A DNA stretch of 64,000 nt. It comes from Pseudonocardia abyssalis (lineage in GTDB: Bacteria; Actinomycetota; Actinomycetes; Mycobacteriales; Pseudonocardiaceae). A program made the translations under genes and the position numbers. Under the pieces are notes generated by a model. It was not told where the DNA came from. It searched no databases and saw only the letters and a list, made by a program, of their open reading frames with translations. Below are positions 35,549-44,102 of the stretch, in pieces (position 1 is the stretch's first letter; each line of letters begins with the position of its first letter). The stretch covers positions 3,038,001-3,102,000 of the forward strand of contig NZ_JADQDK010000001.1 in NCBI RefSeq assembly GCF_019263705.2, written 5' to 3'.

Positions 35549-36819
35549 GCGACCCCTACCTCCCCGGCAGCGGTTCGACGGACTTCCGCGTCACCCACTA
35601 CGACCTGGAGATCGACTACCGGGTGGGGTCCAACCGGCTGGCCGGTCGGGCCGTGCTCTCCGCCACCGCCGCCGCGACACTCGGCCGCATCGCCCTCGAC
35701 CTGGCCGGTCTGTCCGTGCGGAGGGTGACCGTCGACGGCCGCAGCGCCCGCTTCACCCACCGCGCCGGGAAGCTGCGCGTCATCCCGGCGAAGCCCGTGC
35801 GCGGCGGGTTCGTCGTCGAGGTCCGCTACGGCGGCAACCCCCACCCGGTCCGCGGGCGCTGGGGCGACATCGGCTGGGACGAGCTGACCGACGGCGCACT
35901 CGTCGCGAGCCAGCCCGTCGGGGCGCCGTCGTGGTTCCCGTGCAACGACCGCGTCTCCGACAAGGCGGCCTACCGGATCGCGGTCACCGCGGAGGCTCCC
36001 TACACCGTGCGCGCCACCGGCGTCCTGACGGCGCGGCGCCGCTCCGCCGGCACCCGGACCTGGGTGTTCGAGCGCCCCGAGCCGACCGCGACCTACCTCG
36101 TCGGCGTGCAGATCGGCCGCTACGAGGAACTGCCGCTCGGGCCGGGACAGACGGCGTTCGTCCCGCCCCGGCTGCGCCGCACCGCCACCCGTGACCTGGG
36201 CCGGCACGCCGCGATGATGACGACGCTGACCGGCTTCTTCGGCCCGTACCCGTTCGCCGACCACCAGGTGGTCGTCGCCGACGACGACCTCGACGTGCCG
36301 ATCGAGGCGCAGGGCATGTCGGTCTTCGGCGCCAACCACGTCGACGGCAGGCGCACCCACGAGCGGCTGGTGCTCCACGAGCTCGCGCACCAGTGGTTCG
36401 GCAACAGCCTGACGGTCGCCGACTGGTCGCACATCTGGCTCAACGAGGGGTTCGCGACCTACGCGGAGTGGCTGTGGTCCGAGGCGTCGGGCGGGCGCAG
36501 CGTCGCCGCGCACGCCACGCAGTGGCACGCGACGATCGCCCCCCTGCGCGGCGCGTTCGTGCTCGCCGACCCGGGCCTGGACAACTTGTTCGACCAGCGC
36601 GTCTACAAGCGCGGCGCCCTCACCCTGCACGCCCTGCGCCTGCGCGTCGGCGACACCGCCTTCTTCGCACTGGTCCGGGACTGGGCGATCCGGCACCGGC
36701 ACGGCTCGGTGACCACCGGACAGTTCACGGCCCTGGCCGCCGAGCACGCCGGCGCCGACCTCACCGACCTGTTCACGGCCTGGCTGCACCGCCCCGCGCT
36801 GCCCCCGCTCCCCCGCTGA
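35545..36819 (+). CDS. M1-family zinc metallopeptidase coupled to the NRPS
   Basis: A 424-residue short M1 aminopeptidase without signal peptide. The N-terminal saddle domain (TDFRVTHYDLEIDYRVGSNRL), then HELAHQWFGN (zinc His-His, catalytic Glu, near residue 278) and LNEGFATYAEW (third zinc ligand Glu). The exopeptidase GAMEN motif is replaced by EAQGMS. Start GTG overlaps the synthetase stop (GTGA), so the pair is one operon. Zinc aminopeptidases degrade epsilon-poly-lysine in producing Streptomyces, so trimming or detoxifying the synthetase product is a reasonable role, but unproven. Confidence 0.88.
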   Translation: MSDPYLPGSGSTDFRVTHYDLEIDYRVGSNRLAGRAVLSATAAATLGRIALDLAGLSVRRVTVDGRSARFTHRAGKLRVIPAKPVRGGFVVEVRYGGNPHPVRGRWGDIGWDELTDGALVASQPVGAPSWFPCNDRVSDKAAYRIAVTAEAPYTVRATGVLTARRRSAGTRTWVFERPEPTATYLVGVQIGRYEELPLGPGQTAFVPPRLRRTATRDLGRHAAMMTTLTGFFGPYPFADHQVVVADDDLDVPIEAQGMSVFGANHVDGRRTHERLVLHELAHQWFGNSLTVADWSHIWLNEGFATYAEWLWSEASGGRSVAAHATQWHATIAPLRGAFVLADPGLDNLFDQRVYKRGALTLHALRLRVGDTAFFALVRDWAIRHRHGSVTTGQFTALAAEHAGADLTDLFTAWLHRPALPPLPR

Positions 36820-36824
36820 GCGGC

Positions 36825-37358
36825 TCAGCGGATGAGCTTCTGCACCTCGCGGAACCGCGGGTGGGTCGAGTCGCGCAGCCACTCGAACAGCACCATCTCG
36901 GTGCTCACGACCTCGGCCCCGTGCCGCCGCATCCGGTCGATCGCGAGATCGCGGTTGACGGGGTTGCGCGAGCCGATCGCGTCGGCCACCAGCAGCACCC
37001 GGTGGCGCTGGGCGAGCAGGCCGAGCACGGTCTGCAGCACGCACACGTGCGCCTCGCACCCCGCGACGACGATCTCCTCCGTCCCGGGCGGCAGCAGCGT
37101 GGCGAACCCCGTCTCCGCGACGGCCCCGAACGAGGTCTTCGGCATCACGAGCTGCGGGAACCCGGCGAGATCGGGCACCGTCGACCCGAGCCCCGCCGGG
37201 TTCTGCTCGGTCGCACAGACCGGGACGTCGAGCAGCCCGGCGCCCTCCGCCAGCCTGCGGGCGTTGGCGACGACGGCGGGCCCGTCGTGGATCGCGGGCA
37301 TCAGCCGCTCCTGGAGGTCCACCAGCAACAGCGCCGACGCGTCGGAGGAGAGCAGCAC
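36825..37358 (-). CDS. Isochorismatase-family cysteine hydrolase
   Basis: A 177-residue isochorismatase-like hydrolase: Asp in ALLLVDLQERLMPAI, Lys in VMPKTSFGAV, and cis-peptide plus nucleophile in VVAGCEAHVCVLQTVLGLL. This set fits YcaC-type hydrolases and nicotinamidase relatives; the substrate is unknown and metal ligands of nicotinamidase are not evident. GTG start has TACGGT (37365-37370) 6 nt upstream. Convergent with the M1 gene, 5 bp apart. Confidence 0.88.
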   Translation of the reverse strand: MLLSSDASALLLVDLQERLMPAIHDGPAVVANARRLAEGAGLLDVPVCATEQNPAGLGSTVPDLAGFPQLVMPKTSFGAVAETGFATLLPPGTEEIVVAGCEAHVCVLQTVLGLLAQRHRVLLVADAIGSRNPVNRDLAIDRMRRHGAEVVSTEMVLFEWLRDSTHPRFREVQKLIR

Positions 37359-37377
37359 CGCCCCACCGTAGCGGGAG

Positions 37378-38238
37378 TCAGCCCGCCAACCGGACGGCCG
37401 CGTCGCGGCAGGCGCGCCAGGCGTCGGTCGAGGGGTCGATGACGGCGAAGTGGTCGACGCCGGGCAGCGTGAGCAGCTCGTCGCCGGACGCGGCGGTGAA
37501 CCGCTCGCTCTGCCGGATCGGCACGTTGCCGTCGGCGGTGCCGTGCACGCACACCACCGGCACACCGATCGGCACCCGCGCGACCGGCGACCCGACGGCG
37601 TACCGGTCGGGGAACTCCCCGGGCGTGCCCCCCATCAGGTCGGTCACGGCCGCCCCGCCGACGCCCTCCTCCACCGCGTCGACCAGGTCGAGCACCCCCG
37701 CCTGGCTGACGGCCCCGCGCAGCCGCACCGTGCGTCCACCACCCGCTCCGGCCCCGGGCGCACCCGCGGGCAGGCCGGGCCGCGACGCCAGCCACGCGAC
37801 GAGGTGCCCGCCCGCGGAGTGCCCGACGGCGACGACCCGGTCCAGGTCCAGCCGCGGGTCCGCGTCCGCCAGCCGGTCCAGTGCGGCCGCCACGTCGTCG
37901 AAGGTCGCCGTCCAACCGCCCCCGTTCCCGACGCGGCGGTACTCGACGTTCCAGGCCGCGACGCCGTGGTTCGCCAGGTCGACGGCGAGCGGACGGCCCA
38001 GCTCCAGGCCGTACGAGCTCCGCCAGAACCCGCCGTGCACGACCATCACGACCGGGACCGGACCGTCCCCGGCGGGCAGCGTCAGCTCGCCGAACTGGCT
38101 GGGGTCGGGGCCGTAGTCCAGTCGCGCCGGGCCACCGGTCCCCTCCGCCGGCACCGGCGCGGTCGAGCAGGCGGCCAGCGCGGGCAGCAGCAGGGCGAGG
38201 CCGGAGAGCAGGCGACGGCGGGGCACGGATCCGATCAT
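37378..38238 (-). CDS. Lipoprotein alpha/beta hydrolase (BD-FAE-like esterase)
   Basis: A 286-residue exported esterase. Twin-arginine-like RRRLLSG leads into a hydrophobic core and lipobox LLPALAAC. Mature domain: HGGFWRSSYGLELGRPLA (HGG[FW]W oxyanion motif of BD-FAE/kynurenine formamidase-like enzymes), AWNVEYRRVGNGGGW, nucleophile VAVGHSAGGHLVAW, acid/His region VHGTADGNVPIRQSE and PGVDHFAVID. Substrate unknown. No Shine-Dalgarno before the ATG; the transcript probably has a structured leader (38283-38375) from TATCGT at 38415-38420. Confidence 0.85.
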   Translation of the reverse strand: MIGSVPRRRLLSGLALLLPALAACSTAPVPAEGTGGPARLDYGPDPSQFGELTLPAGDGPVPVVMVVHGGFWRSSYGLELGRPLAVDLANHGVAAWNVEYRRVGNGGGWTATFDDVAAALDRLADADPRLDLDRVVAVGHSAGGHLVAWLASRPGLPAGAPGAGAGGGRTVRLRGAVSQAGVLDLVDAVEEGVGGAAVTDLMGGTPGEFPDRYAVGSPVARVPIGVPVVCVHGTADGNVPIRQSERFTAASGDELLTLPGVDHFAVIDPSTDAWRACRDAAVRLAG

Positions 38239-38282
38239 GGCAGGGCGTTCGCCGGTGGCGGACCCGAGGTTCGGGCCCGGTC

Positions 38283-38375
38283 GTCGCGCCGCGGTGGACG
38301 TGGGGGGACACCCACCGCGGCGCGACTCCGCCGGGTGGGGGGGACCCTCCGGCGGCCCACGGGTGCGAACACCCG
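38283..38375 (-). promoter_or_regulatory. Three-hairpin leader region upstream of the esterase
   Basis: In the 254-bp gene-free gap between rsmE and the esterase: a 15-bp perfect stem (38283-38297 with 38312-38326), a 7-bp stem (38328-38334 with 38349-38355), and CGGGTG/CACCCG (38360-38365 with 38370-38375) closing a TTCG loop on the minus strand. TATCGT at 38415-38420 (minus) could start a transcript that includes all three. The first stem could also be a terminator for rsmE. Confidence 0.5.
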
Positions 38376-38492
38376 CGTCTGCTGGCCGGGCGCACGGGGC
38401 GACCGGCCGCGCCGACGATAGCCGCCCACCCCGGCGCGCCCCAGCCCCGGCCCGGATGACGGGCGTGGCGTCGGCGTGTCCAGCCGTCCGGA

Positions 38493-39245
38493 TCAGCCCG
38501 TATGGAGAGGATCCCAGCGACCGGTGAGAACGCCGAGCGCCCCCAGCGCCACGGCGGCGGCCGTCGAGGCCCGCAGCACCTCGGGCCCCAGCCGCACGGG
38601 CCGCGCGCCCGCCGCGACGAGCGCGCCCAGCTCGTCGTCGGTGATCCCGCCCTCGGGGCCGACGACGAGCAGCAGGTCGCCGTCGGCCGGAAGTTCGACC
38701 GCGGACAGCGGATCGTTCGCCGCCTCGTGCAGCACCAGCGTGAGAGCGACGTCCGCGACGCGGCGCACCAGCGCGGGCGTCGCGACCGGGTCCTCGACGA
38801 CGGGCAGCCACGGCCGCCGGGCCTGCTTCGCCGCCTCGCGGGCGGTGCTGCGCCAGCGGGCGAGCGCCTTGTCGCCGCGCGGGCCGTCCTCCCAGCGGGC
38901 GACACAGCGGGCCGCGCGCCACGGCAGCACCCCGTCGACGCCGGACTCGGTGGCCAGCTCGACGGCCAGCTCACCGCGGTCGCCCTTGACCAGCGCCTGC
39001 GCGAGCAGCACCCGCGGCGCGGGGGCGGGGAACGCCCGGCGCCCGGTGATCCGCACGTCGACGCGGTCGCGTCCCACCCCGTCGACGACGCCCCGGGCCA
39101 GCCCGCCGACGCCGTCGGCGAGCTGCACGACCTCCCCGACCCGGATCCGCCTGACCGTCGCGGCGTGGCGCCCCTCGGCGCCGTCGAGCACGGCGATCCC
39201 CTCCGCCGGCAGGGCGTCGATCAGGAAGAGCGGGGCGGTGGTCAC
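38493..39245 (-). CDS. rsmE: 16S rRNA m3U1498 methyltransferase RsmE
   Basis: A 250-residue SPOUT enzyme that methylates U1498 of 16S rRNA. N-terminal PUA-like part ([22 protein letters not shown]), [36 protein letters not shown], and the knot motifs [16 protein letters not shown] and [23 protein letters not shown] start overlaps the dnaJ stop (GTGA), the usual hrcA-dnaJ-rsmE order of actinobacteria. Confidence 0.95.
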   Translation of the reverse strand: MTTAPLFLIDALPAEGIAVLDGAEGRHAATVRRIRVGEVVQLADGVGGLARGVVDGVGRDRVDVRITGRRAFPAPAPRVLLAQALVKGDRGELAVELATESGVDGVLPWRAARCVARWEDGPRGDKALARWRSTAREAAKQARRPWLPVVEDPVATPALVRRVADVALTLVLHEAANDPLSAVELPADGDLLLVVGPEGGITDDELGALVAAGARPVRLGPEVLRASTAAAVALGALGVLTGRWDPLHTG

Positions 39246-40408
39246 CGGCCGAACGAGTCGCGCAACCGCCCGAACAGACCGTGGCCGTTGCGGCCCGAGC
39301 CGACCCCGGGCTGCTCCTCGCCGCGCAGCGCGGCGAGCTGGCGCAGCAGCTCGCTCTGCTCCTTGGTGAGGTTCGTCGGCACCACGACGTCGACGTGCAC
39401 CATCAGGTCGCCGTGCCCGTCGACGCGGCCCGTGGACCGCAGCCGCGGCATCCCCTTGCCGCGCAGCGTGCGCACGGCCCCGGTCTGCGTGCCGGCCTCG
39501 ATGGTGATCTCGTGGGTGCCGTCGAGCGTGGGCAGCGGCAACGCGGTGCCGAGGGCGGCCGCCGTCATCGGGAGCTTCACGGTGCAGTGCAGGTCGGCGC
39601 CGTCGCGGGTGAACAGCTCGTGCGGCTCCTCGTCGACCTCCACGTACAGGTCTCCCGCGGGCCCGCCGCCCGAGCCGACCTCGCCCTGCCCGGCCAGCCG
39701 CACCCGCATCCCGTCGGCCACACCGGCCGGGATGCGGACGCCGACCGTGCGGCGCGAGCGCACCCGGCCGTCGCCGCCGCACTGGTGGCACGGGTCGGGG
39801 ATGACCTCGCCGAAGCCGCGGCAGTTGGGGCACACCCGCGACGTGACGACCTGGCCGAGGAACGAGCGCTGCACGCTCTGCACCTCACCGCGGCCCGCGC
39901 AGATGTCACAGCGGGTGGGCGAGCTGCCCGGTGCGCAACCGGACCCGGTGCACTCGGTGCACAGCAGGGCCGTCTCGACGGCGAGGTCGCGCGTGACGCC
40001 GACCGCGCACTCCTCCAGCGTGAGCTGCATCCGGATGAGCGCGTCGGCGCCGGGCTGCACGCGGCTGCGCGGCCCGCGGCCCCGTCCACCGCCCTGCCCT
40101 CCGAAGAAGGCGTCCATGATGTCGCCGAAGCCGAACGCCCCGAAGTCGCCGGCCTGCCCGCCCGCGCCCCCGCCGTTGCCCAGGGGGTCACCGCCGAGGT
40201 CGACGATGCGCCGCTTCTCGGGGTCGGACAGCACCTCGTACGCCGCCCCGACCTCCGCGAAGCGCTCCTGCGCCCCCGGGTCGGGGTTGACGTCCGGGTG
40301 CAGCTCGCGGGCCAGCTTGCGGTAGGCGCGCTTGAGTTCGTCGGCTCCGGCGTCGCTCGAGACACCCAGAATCCCGTAGTAGTCCCGTGCCACGTGCGTG
40401 TTCCCCAT
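39242..40408 (-). CDS. dnaJ: Chaperone DnaJ (DnaJ2)
   Basis: A 388-residue type I J-protein: J-domain with HPD ([10 protein letters not shown]), Gly-rich linker, four zinc CxxCxGxG repeats ([32 protein letters not shown]) and C-terminal substrate-binding domains ending in a Leu/Arg tail. Works with DnaK. GAAGGA 5 nt before the ATG; an in-frame GTG five codons later is the start by analogy with other DnaJ2 proteins and remains possible. Follows hrcA by 35 bp. Confidence 0.95.
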   Translation of the reverse strand: MGNTHVARDYYGILGVSSDAGADELKRAYRKLARELHPDVNPDPGAQERFAEVGAAYEVLSDPEKRRIVDLGGDPLGNGGGAGGQAGDFGAFGFGDIMDAFFGGQGGGRGRGPRSRVQPGADALIRMQLTLEECAVGVTRDLAVETALLCTECTGSGCAPGSSPTRCDICAGRGEVQSVQRSFLGQVVTSRVCPNCRGFGEVIPDPCHQCGGDGRVRSRRTVGVRIPAGVADGMRVRLAGQGEVGSGGGPAGDLYVEVDEEPHELFTRDGADLHCTVKLPMTAAALGTALPLPTLDGTHEITIEAGTQTGAVRTLRGKGMPRLRSTGRVDGHGDLMVHVDVVVPTNLTKEQSELLRQLAALRGEEQPGVGSGRNGHGLFGRLRDSFGR

Positions 40409-40443
40409 GGTCCTTCTCGATCGGTACTCCGTGAAAAGCGCTT

Positions 40444-41463
40444 CTAACGCCCCGCCAGGATCTCACCCACGTAGCGGGCGACGGCATGCACCGCCGCGAT
40501 ACTGCCGGGGTAGTCCATCCGGGTGGGTCCGACCACGCCCATTCCGCCCAGTACGGTGCCCGTCCCGTAGCCGATCGACAGCACGGACGTGTCGCGCATC
40601 TCCTCGGCCTCGTTCTCCTCGCCGATCCGGACCGTGACCGTGCCCGGGTCCTGCGCCGCGGCGAGCAGCTTGAGCACGACGACCTGCTCCTCCAGCGCCT
40701 CCAGCACGGTGCGCAGGGAGCCGGGGAAGTCGGCGACGTTGCGGGTGAGGTTGCCGGTGCCGCCGAGGACCAGCCGCTCCTCGGGGTGCTCGACGAGCGT
40801 CTCGATGAGCACCGTCGCGATCGTCGTGACGACGTCGCGCAGGTCGGCGGGTGCGGTGCCGGGCAGGTCGGCGACGGCGACGGAGGCCGCCGCGAGCGGC
40901 CGCCCGGTCAGGGACCCGGCGAGCAGCGTCCGGATCCGGGCCACGTCGTCGTCGGTGAGGACCTGGCCCAGGTCGACGACCCGCTGATCGACGCGACCCG
41001 AGTCGGTGATCAGCACCAGCATCAGGCGGGCCGGGGTGAGCGCGACGACCTCGCAGTGCCGGACGGTCGAGCGCGTCAGCGTCGGGTACTGCACGACGGC
41101 GACCTGACGGGTGAGCTGTGCGAGCAGCCGCACACTGCGCCGCATCACGTCGTCGAGGTCGACGGCGCCGTCGAGGAACGCGGTGACGGCCCGGCGTTCG
41201 GCCGCACTCAGCGGCTTGACCTGCGTCAACTGGTCGACGAAGAGCCGGTAGCCCTTGTCGGTGGGCACGCGGCCCGCGCTGGTGTGGGGCTGCGCGATCA
41301 GCCCGTCCTCCTCCAGCACGGCCATGTCGTTGCGCACCGTGGCGCTGGAGACGCCGAGGTTGTGCCGCTCCACGATCATCCTGGAGCCGACCGGCTCCTG
41401 CGTGGCGACGTAGTCGGCCACGATGGCGCGGAGCACGGCGAACCGCCGCTCGTCGGCGTTCAT
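40444..41463 (-). CDS. hrcA: Heat-inducible transcription repressor HrcA
   Basis: A 339-residue HrcA. N-terminal winged helix ([50 protein letters not shown]), then the GAF-like and dimerisation parts ending [20 protein letters not shown]. It normally represses groESL via CIRCE; I see no CIRCE element (TTAGCACTC with its inverted partner) upstream here. GGGAGGTG lies 5 nt before the ATG, and TAGACT (41498-41503, minus) is a plausible -10. Confidence 0.95.
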   Translation of the reverse strand: MNADERRFAVLRAIVADYVATQEPVGSRMIVERHNLGVSSATVRNDMAVLEEDGLIAQPHTSAGRVPTDKGYRLFVDQLTQVKPLSAAERRAVTAFLDGAVDLDDVMRRSVRLLAQLTRQVAVVQYPTLTRSTVRHCEVVALTPARLMLVLITDSGRVDQRVVDLGQVLTDDDVARIRTLLAGSLTGRPLAAASVAVADLPGTAPADLRDVVTTIATVLIETLVEHPEERLVLGGTGNLTRNVADFPGSLRTVLEALEEQVVVLKLLAAAQDPGTVTVRIGEENEAEEMRDTSVLSIGYGTGTVLGGMGVVGPTRMDYPGSIAAVHAVARYVGEILAGR

Positions 41464-41511
41464 GCGGCACCTCCCCTGGAGCGCTGGCGTCCGCCGCAGT
41501 CTAGATGTGGG

Positions 41512-42087
41512 ATGGGCCCCGTGCTGATTCGTCGACCGGTCCTCGACGCGATCGTGGCCGGCACCGTCACCGTCGCCTTCCGCCGCTGGTCACACGCCCG
41601 CGTACGCCCCGGGACGCGGCTGCGCACGGCCGTCGGACTGGTCGAGGTGCTCGCCGTCGACGAGGTGGACGAGGCGGATCTCACGCCCGACGACGCCCGG
41701 CGCGCCGGGTTCGCGTCCCTGGAGGCGCTGCAGAAGGAGAACGCGCGGCGCGAGGGCACCCTGTTCCGCGTCGTGCTGCGGCCCGGCGGGGAGGACCCGC
41801 GCGTCGCGCTGCGGTCCGCCGGCGACCTGTCCGCCGACGACCGCGCCGCCCTCGACGCCCGGCTGGCGCGGATGGACCGGTCCGCCCCCTGGACCCACAG
41901 CGTCCTCACCCTCGTCGCGGCGCACCCCGGCGTCCGCGCCGCCGACCTCGCGGAACGGCTCGGCCGCGAGACGCTCCCGTTCAAGCGCGACGTGCGCAAG
42001 CTCAAGGAGCTGGGGCTGACCGAGAGCCTGGAGGTCGGCTACCGCCTCTCGCCGCGCGGCCGGGCATACCTACACATGCCGACGTAG
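41512..42087 (+). CDS. ASCH-like plus winged-helix regulator
   Basis: A 191-residue protein with two parts: residues 1-80 look like an ASCH/PUA-type RNA-binding fold ([48 protein letters not shown]), and residues 120-188 look like a winged HTH ([45 protein letters not shown]). ASCH domains have been proposed as RNA-binding regulators linked to translation. Start ATG 41512 is uncertain; a GTG three codons on is possible. Divergent from hrcA over a TCTAGA centre. Confidence 0.65.
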   Translation: MGPVLIRRPVLDAIVAGTVTVAFRRWSHARVRPGTRLRTAVGLVEVLAVDEVDEADLTPDDARRAGFASLEALQKENARREGTLFRVVLRPGGEDPRVALRSAGDLSADDRAALDARLARMDRSAPWTHSVLTLVAAHPGVRAADLAERLGRETLPFKRDVRKLKELGLTESLEVGYRLSPRGRAYLHMPT

Positions 42088-42095
42088 GTGCATGC
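42064..42095 (+). promoter_or_regulatory. Palindromic operator over the vapB start
   Basis: GCATACCTAC and GTAGGTGCATGC form an imperfect inverted repeat with a 10-nt spacer, straddling the end of the ASCH-like gene and the vapB ATG. Such placement is typical of the autoregulatory operator of a VapBC complex. Confidence 0.5.
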
Positions 42096-42306
42096 TGGAC
42101 CGTCGCCTGCAGATCCTCCTCGACGAGGAGCGCTACCAGCGCATCTCCTCGCTCGCGAAGGCCCGCGGGGTGTCCGTCGCCGCCGTCGTCCGCGACGCCA
42201 TCGACCGGGGCCTGCCGTCGGCTCCGGTCCGGCGGTCCGCCGGATCCGGGCGGCGGTGCCGATGGACGTCGGCACTCCCGACGAACTGCGGGGCCGGCGC
42301 GGATGA
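42092..42306 (+). pseudogene. vapB: Frameshifted RHH antitoxin VapB
   Basis: Residues 1-46 form a ribbon-helix-helix antitoxin (MLDRRLQILLDEERYQRI, SLAKARGVSVAAVVRDAIDRG). The expected toxin-binding tail (RIRAAVPMDVGTPDELRGRRG) is present but in another frame and its TGA overlaps the ATG of vapC (ATGA). The break lies at an 8-bp imperfect tandem duplication, GGTCCGGC/GGTCCGCC (42226-42241). Removing one unit restores a continuous antitoxin of about 68 residues. Confidence 0.72.
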
Positions 42307-42660
42307 TCGTGCTCGACACCACGGTGCCGGCCTACTCGGTCGGCACCGAGCACCGTTTCCGCGAACCCTGTGCGCGTCTCCACGACGCGGTGGGTGACGG
42401 CGTCCTGGCCGCGACGACCACCCCGGAGGTACTGCAGGAGTTCGCCCACGTCCGCGCCCACCGGCGCGATCGCGACGACGCCGCCGACCTGGCCGAGGCC
42501 TTCGCCGACCTCCTCGCGCCCCTGATCACGGTGGACGAGGACGGCTTCCGGTCCGGTATGCGGCTGATCCGTGGCCATCCCGCCGTCGGTGCCCTCGACG
42601 CCGTCCTGATCGGTGCGGCCGTCGCGGCCGGGGCGACGGCCGTGGTCTCCGCCGACCGAG
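42303..42660 (+). pseudogene. vapC: C-terminally truncated VapC toxin (PIN domain)
   Basis: A PIN-domain RNase fragment of about 119 residues: MIVLDTTVPAYSVG (first Asp), TPEVLQEFAHVRAHRR (Glu), GALDAVLIGAAVAAGATAVVSADRG (third and fourth Asp). The conserved continuation after SADRG is lost; the frame runs on through out-of-frame ABC-transporter sequence and, without a stop, into the permease remnant ending at 43346. All four acidic residues survive, so some activity cannot be excluded, but the pair looks defunct. Confidence 0.68.
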
Positions 42661-42984
42661 GTGGAGGCGCTGTGCACGCGGGTCGGGGTGATGGACGCCG
42701 GCCGGCTGGTGCTCACCGAGGACCTCGCCGCGCTGCGCACCCCCACCGGCCTGGTCACGCTGCGCACACCCGACCCGGCCCGCGCGGCCGGGGTGCTCGG
42801 TCGCGCCGTCGTGGGGCGGTCCGGTGCCGTGCTCACCGTGCGCACCGACGACCCGGCCGCCGTGAACGCCCACCTGGTGTCCTCCGGGATCGCGGTGGCC
42901 GAGCTGGCGGCCCAGCGGCGGAGCCTGGAGCAGGTGGTGCTGGAGCTGACGGGGCCCGGCACCGACCGGGTGGGAGCGCTGTGA
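42648..42984 (+). pseudogene. C-terminal remnant of ABC transporter ATPase
   Basis: From the vapC junction onward another frame encodes EVEALCTRVGVMDAGRLVLTEDLAAL, the region after the H-loop of an ABC ATPase, continuing to SLEQVVLELTGPG at the normal C terminus. Walker A, signature and Walker B are gone. Its stop overlaps the GTG of the permease (GTGA), so original coupling is preserved. Confidence 0.7.
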
Positions 42985-43346
42985 TCGGCGTCGAGCTGTC
43001 GTTGATGTTCCGGCGCCGCCGGGTGTGGCTGTGCTGGGTGCTGCTCTGCATGCTCGCGATCGGGGCGGTCGGGCTGTTCTCCTCCACCCTCACCGACTCC
43101 CCGCTCGCGGCGGCGCTGGGCGTACTCGCCGTCGTGGTGACGAGCGCGGCGCTGCTCCCGCTGGAGGCCGCCGACGCGATCGAGCGGTACCTGCCCACCA
43201 CGCACCGGCTGGCGTGGATCGACCTCCACCGCGACCCGATCGCCTGGTCCGCGGTCCGCGAGGGGGCCGCGGTGCAACTGGCCTACGTCGCCGTCGCGTT
43301 CGGGGCGGCGTGGGCGAACTTCGCGACCAAGGACATCACCGGCTAG
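42981..43346 (+). pseudogene. ABC-2 permease with internal deletion
   Basis: Encodes 121 residues. The N terminus VELSLMFRRRRVWLCWVLL is joined in frame to the C-terminal third, GLFSSTLTDSPLAAALGVLAV, YLPTTHRLAWIDLHRDPIAW and GAAWANFATKDITG. A normal ABC-2 permease of this type has roughly 150 further residues between these parts. With the ATPase also truncated, the exporter is dead. Confidence 0.68.
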
Positions 43347-43351
43347 GGACG

Positions 43352-44032
43352 TCACGGGCCGACGCGCTCCCTCACCGGACGGGGAGCGGGGCTACGGGTC
43401 CGCTGCAGCCACCACTCGACGACGAGCAGGTTGACGACCCAGCTCAGCCACGTCGACACCCCGACGGCCTGCGCCAGCTCGGCCGCGTCGACCGGCCCGC
43501 CCGAGGTCACCGACGGGGCGAACACCAGCACGCAGACCGTGCTCCAGAACCGGTTGGCGACGATCGAGAAGGTCAGCGCGACGCTGCGCAGCATCCACTC
43601 GCGGTGCGCGGCGAACCGCGGCTGCCGGGCCGCGCGGTGGCCGGCGACCGCGGTGAGCACCCAGAGCAGGCCGAGCATCGTGTTCGCGACCTGGGCGGTG
43701 GGCCCGCCGGAGAGCCCGAACGGTGCGACGCCCAGCACCGCCACGCCGCCCACCAGCACCGCGGCGAGGTAGACCCGCCCGGACGTCCGGTGCACGACCG
43801 GGTGCGTCCGGCGCAGCCGGGGCCAGACCTGCACGGTGGCGGTCAGCAGCGCCACCGAACCGCACGCGATGTGCAGCACGAGAGCCGGGTAGAACCAGGG
43901 CAGGTCGGGCAGCGGCAGCCGCGCCCGGGCCGGGTCGAGGCCCAGATAGGGCGGGAGGGCGTAGCCGAGGAACACGACGGTCAGCACGCCGAGGGGCAGG
44001 GCGGCGGACCGGAGACGCGCTGGTGTGGACAC
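43352..44032 (-). CDS. DUF2306-like multi-helix membrane protein
   Basis: A 226-residue integral membrane protein with about six helices, matching DUF2306: ALVLHIACGSVALLTATVQVWPRLRRTHPVVHRTSGRVYLAAVL and HREWMLRSVALTFSIVANRFWSTV, where conserved His/Arg residues may hold heme or another cofactor. The GTG at 44032 is chosen because it begins just before helix 1. Function unknown. Convergent with the dead permease (5 bp gap). Confidence 0.75.
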   Translation of the reverse strand: MSTPARLRSAALPLGVLTVVFLGYALPPYLGLDPARARLPLPDLPWFYPALVLHIACGSVALLTATVQVWPRLRRTHPVVHRTSGRVYLAAVLVGGVAVLGVAPFGLSGGPTAQVANTMLGLLWVLTAVAGHRAARQPRFAAHREWMLRSVALTFSIVANRFWSTVCVLVFAPSVTSGGPVDAAELAQAVGVSTWLSWVVNLLVVEWWLQRTRSPAPRPVRERVGP

Positions 44033-44102
44033 CGGCCCAGCGTCGCGATCGCGGACCGGCGCGACACTCCGGCACACCCACCACCCCGGGGTGGGGACCT
44101 CC

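Noticed and set aside
38283..38326. Insertion-sequence inverted repeats around the 15-bp perfect stem
   Set aside because: Arms are only 14 nt apart with no transposase or target duplication; a terminator or leader hairpin explains it.
40444..41520. CIRCE operator upstream of hrcA
   Set aside because: No TTAGCACTC-N9-GAGTGCTAA-like sequence found in the gap or near the start.
42092..42660. Active VapBC toxin-antitoxin module
   Set aside because: The antitoxin is frameshifted at an 8-bp duplication and the toxin lacks its C terminus at a deletion junction, so I call both pseudogenes.
42303..43346. A genuine 347-residue PIN-permease fusion protein
   Set aside because: The middle ~100 residues are the out-of-frame translation of an ABC ATPase tail, so the open frame is most simply a deletion artefact.
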